Part shown: positions 15,706 through 18,574 of the stretch, one piece after another
How the letters are laid out: each line of letters opens with the position of its first letter
Position numbering within the stretch: the first letter of the stretch is position 1
Assembly (NCBI GenBank): GCA_021737525.1
Contig: JAIPDU010000007.1
Coordinates: 1 to 18,574, forward strand
Length of the DNA stretch: 18,574 nucleotides
Direction: 5' to 3'
Source: Desulfohalobiaceae bacterium
Lineage (GTDB): Bacteria; Desulfobacterota; Desulfovibrionia; Desulfovibrionales; Desulfothermaceae
Notes under the pieces: model-generated
Seen by the model: the letters and a program-made list of their open reading frames with translations, nothing else
Databases searched by the model: none
Told to the model about the DNA's origin: nothing
Made by a program: the position numbers and the translations under genes

Positions 15706-15819
15706 GTCTTCCTCCTTGCCTTTCCCTTCATTGGGTCATTATCTCCCGGATGCGCCGTGGATTCCCGGCACCAGCACCGAGAGCGCCTCGGGTTTTGCAG
15801 CCCGTATGTCCGTCGGCCG

Positions 15820-15867
15820 GTGGCCGCTTTCGTTCCTCGGACACCTGGCTGAACGGCTTGCGGCCAC
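15820..15867 (-). other. Leader stem-loop upstream of the HdrD-like gene
   Basis: Perfect 8-bp arms GTGGCCGC/GCGGCCAC enclose 32 bases inside the predicted 210-nt 5' leader of the HdrD-like gene. No known riboswitch class was recognised. The rest of the 15706-15920 leader holds no gene. Confidence 0.35.
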
Positions 15868-15921
15868 ACAGGGGTCGCTCCGCCATTACCGCCCGAGAAG
15901 TGGATAAAAATTCGCAGTTCA

Positions 15922-15950
15922 GTATTAATCCGCTCGGATTGTTTTGTCAA
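15922..15950 (-). promoter_or_regulatory. Candidate promoter for the HdrD-like gene
   Basis: A perfect TTGACA on the minus strand (15945-15950), a 17-base spacer and TAATAC (15922-15927, weak -10). It is oriented toward the HdrD-like gene about 215 bases away. Confidence 0.45.
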
Positions 15951-16079
15951 TTCATGGAGCCCATTCTATTGACCCTTGTAGCTCCTTATCCCCGGGAAGC
16001 ACTGTTTCGGGACCCTCCACATCGCCGAAGGCGGGCTCTTCCCGTCCCGGCGCGGCCCTGTCCATTTTGCCCCACAGCC

Positions 16080-16108
16080 TTGACAAGCCTTTGCACCTCT
16101 ACTACTTT
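16080..16108 (+). promoter_or_regulatory. Candidate promoter for fadN
   Basis: TTGACA (16080-16085) with a 17-base spacer to TACTTT (16103-16108). The expected start site falls inside the palindrome at 16112-16131, so a bound repressor would block transcription. Confidence 0.5.
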
Positions 16109-16111
16109 ACA

Positions 16112-16131
16112 ATGAATGAATATTCATTCAT
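16112..16131. promoter_or_regulatory. FadR (TetR-family)-type operator
   Basis: A perfect 20-bp palindrome built on ATGAATGAAT and its complement. It closely matches the Bacillus subtilis FadR operator (TGAATGA, short centre, TCATTCA), which controls fadN-type beta-oxidation genes and is released by long-chain acyl-CoA. It sits just before a fadN-like gene. The repressor gene is not in the window. Confidence 0.75.
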
Positions 16132-16143
16132 GCTCTTTTAGAC

Positions 16144-16157
16144 TTACCGGTCGGTAA
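16144..16157. promoter_or_regulatory. Second inverted repeat, possible TetR-type operator
   Basis: TTACCG-GT-CGGTAA, perfect 6-bp arms around two bases, 12 bases downstream of the FadR-type palindrome and 36 bases before the fadN ATG. The arms resemble other TetR-family sites, suggesting a second regulator; this is inference. Confidence 0.5.
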
Positions 16158-16192
16158 ATTCGTAATCCGCACAAAAGATACGGAGGGAGATC

Positions 16193-18574
16193 ATGCAACG
16201 CATCAAACGGGCAGGAGTACTCGGCGCCGGAGTGATGGGGGCAACCATAGCCGCCCACATGGCCAACGCCGGGCTGGAAGTGGTCCTTCTGGACATCGTT
16301 CCCAAGGAGCTCTCCGAGGAGGAGAAGCAAAAGGGCCTGACCCTGGACAGCCCCCAGGTTCGCAACCGCATCGCCAGGCAGGGGCTGGAGTCCCTGTACA
16401 AAACCAGGCCGGCCCCCTTTCTGCAGAACGACTACGCCCGCCTCATCCAAGTGGGCAACCTGGAGGACGACCTGGACAAGCTTTCCCATTGCGACTGGGT
16501 CATCGAGGTCGTGGTGGAGAACATGGACATCAAGAAAAAGGTCCTGCCCAACGTGGCCGCCCACCTCAAGGAGGGAGCCGTGCTCTCCTCCAACACCAGC
16601 GGCCTGTCCATCAACGAGATGGCCACGGCCCTGCCCCGGGAGGTGCGCAGGAACTTCATGGTCACCCACTTCTTCAACCCGCCCCGCTACATGCGGCTCA
16701 TGGAGATCGTGGGCTGCGACGAGGCCGATCCCGCGGTGGTCCGCAACATGGCCGAGTTCCTGAACAAGAGGCTGGGCAAGGGCATCGTCTACTGCAAGGA
16801 CACCCCCAACTTCGTGGGCAACCGCATCGGGGTCTACTCCATCGCCAAGTCCTTCCGGCACATGGTGGACCTGGGCATGAGCGTGGAGGAGGTGGACGCC
16901 GTAGCAGGCAAGCCCACGGGCCGCCCCAAGACCGCCGCCTTCAAGACCACGGACCTGGTCGGCCTGGACACCATGGCCCACGTGGCCAAGAATTCCTACG
17001 ACAACCTCCCCCAGGACGAGGAGCGCGAGGCATTCCTCCTGCCGGACTGGGTGGACACCATGCTCCGGAACAACCAGCTGGGGGACAAGACCAAGCAGGG
17101 CTTCTACAAGAAGGAGAAGACCTCCGAAGGGGAAAAGCGCTACTACTTTGACTACGAGGCGGGCGAGTACAAGCCCGTGCAAAAGCCCAAGTTCGAGTCC
17201 CTCAAGCTGGCCAAAATGGCCCCGACCACAGGGGAATGCCTCAAGGCGGTGATCCAGGGCGAGGACAAGGCCGCGGAGTTCGCCTGGCGCAACCTGCGGG
17301 ACACCCTGCTCTACGCCTTCAAGCGCATCCCCGAGATCGCGGACGACATCGTCAACATCGACAACGCCATGCGCTGGGGCTTCAACTGGGAGCTGGGCCC
17401 CTTTGAGATGTTCGACGCCATCGGTGTGGACTATTTCGTCTCGCGGGCGGAAAAGGACGGCCTGCAAGTCCCGGCCAAGCTGAAGGGAATCGAGTGCTTC
17501 TACAAGGTGGAGGGAGGCTCCCGCTACTTCCTGGACATCCAGAACGACGTCTTCCGGGAGGTCCCCTCCAAGCCGGAGCAGATCGACCTGAACCTGATCA
17601 AGAAGGCCGGCGGAGTGGTGGAACAGGGGGACAACTCCTCCATCCTGGACCTGGGCGACGGTGTGTTCTGCCTGGAGTTCCACGCCCCGCAGAACGCCAT
17701 CAGCGACGACATGCTGGACATGACCATGCGCTGCGCCGAGCGGGCCGAACGGGAAGGCACGGCCATCGTGGTGGGCAACCAGGGCGAGCGCTTCTCCGTG
17801 GGCGCCAACCTCTTTCTCTTGGCCGGCGGAGTCCAGGAGGGCCAGTGGGACCAGATCGATCAGACCATCAACAAGTTCCAGCAGGCCACCATGGCCCTGA
17901 AATACTGCCAGGTTCCGGTTGTTGCCGCGCCCTTCTGGATGGCCCTGGGCGGCGGATGCGAGTTCTGCCTGCACAGCGACGCAATCAACGCCTATATGGA
18001 GACCTACATGGGCCTGGTGGAGATGGGCGCCGGGCTGCTTCCCGCCGGCGGGGGAGTCAAGGAGCTCTGCCTCCGGGCCGTGGAAATGGAGGAAACCTAC
18101 GGGGTGAGCTCCCAGGACCTGCTTTTCAAGTTCTTCCAGAACATCGGCCAGGCCAAGGTGTCCCAGGGAGCGGACGACGCCTTCAACCTGGGATACATGC
18201 GCAAGGGCGACTCCGTGACCTTCGACATCGACAGCTTGCTTGGCGACGCCAAGCAGAAGGCCCTGGCCCTGGCGGCCAATTACCGCCCCAGGCACCCCAG
18301 GCCCATCAAGGCCCCCGGCCGCGACGTGGCCGCCAGCATCAAGAGCCAGCTCTGGAACATGAAGGAAGGCAACTTCATCACCGAATACGAATACGAGATG
18401 GGCGGCGAGGTCGCGCACGCCCTCTGCGGCGGCGACGTGGACCCCGGCACCCTGATCACGGAGCAGTACCTCCTGGACCTGGAGCGGGACGGCTTCATCC
18501 GGCTCTGCAAGAACCAGAAGACGCAGGAGCGCATCGACCACATCCTCAAGACGAACAAGCCCCTGCGCAACTAA
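16193..18574 (+). CDS. fadN: FadN-type 3-hydroxyacyl-CoA dehydrogenase/enoyl-CoA hydratase
   Basis: 793 residues, ending at the last base of the window. The dehydrogenase comes first: NAD motif VLGAGVMGATIAAHMANAG, SSNTSG near 132-137, and catalytic His159 and Glu171 in THFFNPPRYMRLMEIV. Dehydrogenase C-terminal domains follow (to about 460), then a hydratase/isomerase-fold domain with oxyanion motifs FSVGANLFLL and ALGGGCEF and acid residues Glu590 and Glu610, 20 apart as in rat enoyl-CoA hydratase. The domain order and length match B. subtilis FadN (about 789 residues), not E. coli FadB, where hydratase comes first. It catalyses hydration and NAD-dependent oxidation steps of fatty-acid beta-oxidation in the cytoplasm. 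GGAGGGA precedes the ATG. A FadR-like operator lies upstream. A thiolase and acyl-CoA dehydrogenase are expected downstream, outside the window. Confidence 0.93.
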   Translation: MQRIKRAGVLGAGVMGATIAAHMANAGLEVVLLDIVPKELSEEEKQKGLTLDSPQVRNRIARQGLESLYKTRPAPFLQNDYARLIQVGNLEDDLDKLSHCDWVIEVVVENMDIKKKVLPNVAAHLKEGAVLSSNTSGLSINEMATALPREVRRNFMVTHFFNPPRYMRLMEIVGCDEADPAVVRNMAEFLNKRLGKGIVYCKDTPNFVGNRIGVYSIAKSFRHMVDLGMSVEEVDAVAGKPTGRPKTAAFKTTDLVGLDTMAHVAKNSYDNLPQDEEREAFLLPDWVDTMLRNNQLGDKTKQGFYKKEKTSEGEKRYYFDYEAGEYKPVQKPKFESLKLAKMAPTTGECLKAVIQGEDKAAEFAWRNLRDTLLYAFKRIPEIADDIVNIDNAMRWGFNWELGPFEMFDAIGVDYFVSRAEKDGLQVPAKLKGIECFYKVEGGSRYFLDIQNDVFREVPSKPEQIDLNLIKKAGGVVEQGDNSSILDLGDGVFCLEFHAPQNAISDDMLDMTMRCAERAEREGTAIVVGNQGERFSVGANLFLLAGGVQEGQWDQIDQTINKFQQATMALKYCQVPVVAAPFWMALGGGCEFCLHSDAINAYMETYMGLVEMGAGLLPAGGGVKELCLRAVEMEETYGVSSQDLLFKFFQNIGQAKVSQGADDAFNLGYMRKGDSVTFDIDSLLGDAKQKALALAANYRPRHPRPIKAPGRDVAASIKSQLWNMKEGNFITEYEYEMGGEVAHALCGGDVDPGTLITEQYLLDLERDGFIRLCKNQKTQERIDHILKTNKPLRN

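Noticed and set aside
16124..18541. 805-codon minus-strand open frame opposite fadN
   Set aside because: A mirror of the well-supported FadN coding sequence with no recognisable domain.

Overview
The window looks like chromosome from a GC-rich, strictly anaerobic, sulfate-reducing type of bacterium in the Desulfobacterota (the old Deltaproteobacteria; a Desulfovibrionales or Desulfohalobiaceae-like lineage is my guess). The grounds are an Hdr/Flx flavin-based electron-transfer operon, several selenocysteine genes, a fatty-acid beta-oxidation gene and the style of the histidine kinase. No selenocysteine machinery, rRNA, tRNA, phage or CRISPR is visible.

Layout. (1) 1-7706, minus strand: one operon reading hdrA, flxD (mvhD-like), flxC, flxB, flxA, the last cut by the window edge. 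It encodes an NAD(P)H-linked, heterodisulfide-reductase-type electron-bifurcating module. hdrA and flxD each contain an in-frame UGA exactly where their families carry a conserved cysteine, so both are read here as selenoproteins; a conventional annotation would split both. (2) 7707-8374: a divergent control region with a sigma70-type promoter for hdrA, a cluster of inverted repeats and a textbook sigma54 (-24/-12) promoter. (3) 8375-10361, plus strand: two tandem paralogues that join a cysteine-rich N-terminal region (two C-x12-C-x5-C-x2-C modules each) to a glycine-cleavage H-protein-like domain lacking the lipoyl lysine. (4) 10362-10688: degenerate short tandem repeats and a 125-bp palindromic element between convergent genes. 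(5) 10688-12238, minus: a soluble orphan histidine kinase with a Rossmann-like N-terminus and a cysteine-containing PAS domain. (6) 12239-12607: a MITE-like 91-bp element and a strong hairpin. (7) 12608-14314, minus: a CoA-disulfide-reductase/NADH oxidase-like flavoprotein with a C-terminal rhodanese domain. (8) 14383-15705, minus: a third selenoprotein, an HdrC/HdrD-like iron-sulfur (CCG-domain) protein with a near-ideal bacterial SECIS hairpin. (9) 15706-16192: a divergent regulatory region with a perfect palindrome matching the Bacillus FadR operator. (10) 16193-18574, plus: a FadN-type 3-hydroxyacyl-CoA dehydrogenase/enoyl-CoA hydratase.

How the parts may work together (inference). Beta-oxidation (fadN) yields NADH and low-energy electrons. 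The divergently transcribed Sec-containing HdrD-like protein is positioned to move thiol/disulfide or iron-sulfur electrons. The HdrA-FlxABCD module would couple NADH oxidation to ferredoxin and thiol/disulfide reduction; no HdrB or HdrC gene lies beside hdrA, so the HdrD-like protein 7 kb away is a candidate partner. The two GcvH-like cysteine-rich proteins, sharing a promoter region with the hdrA operon but under sigma54, are the least understood genes here and the best candidates for something undescribed.
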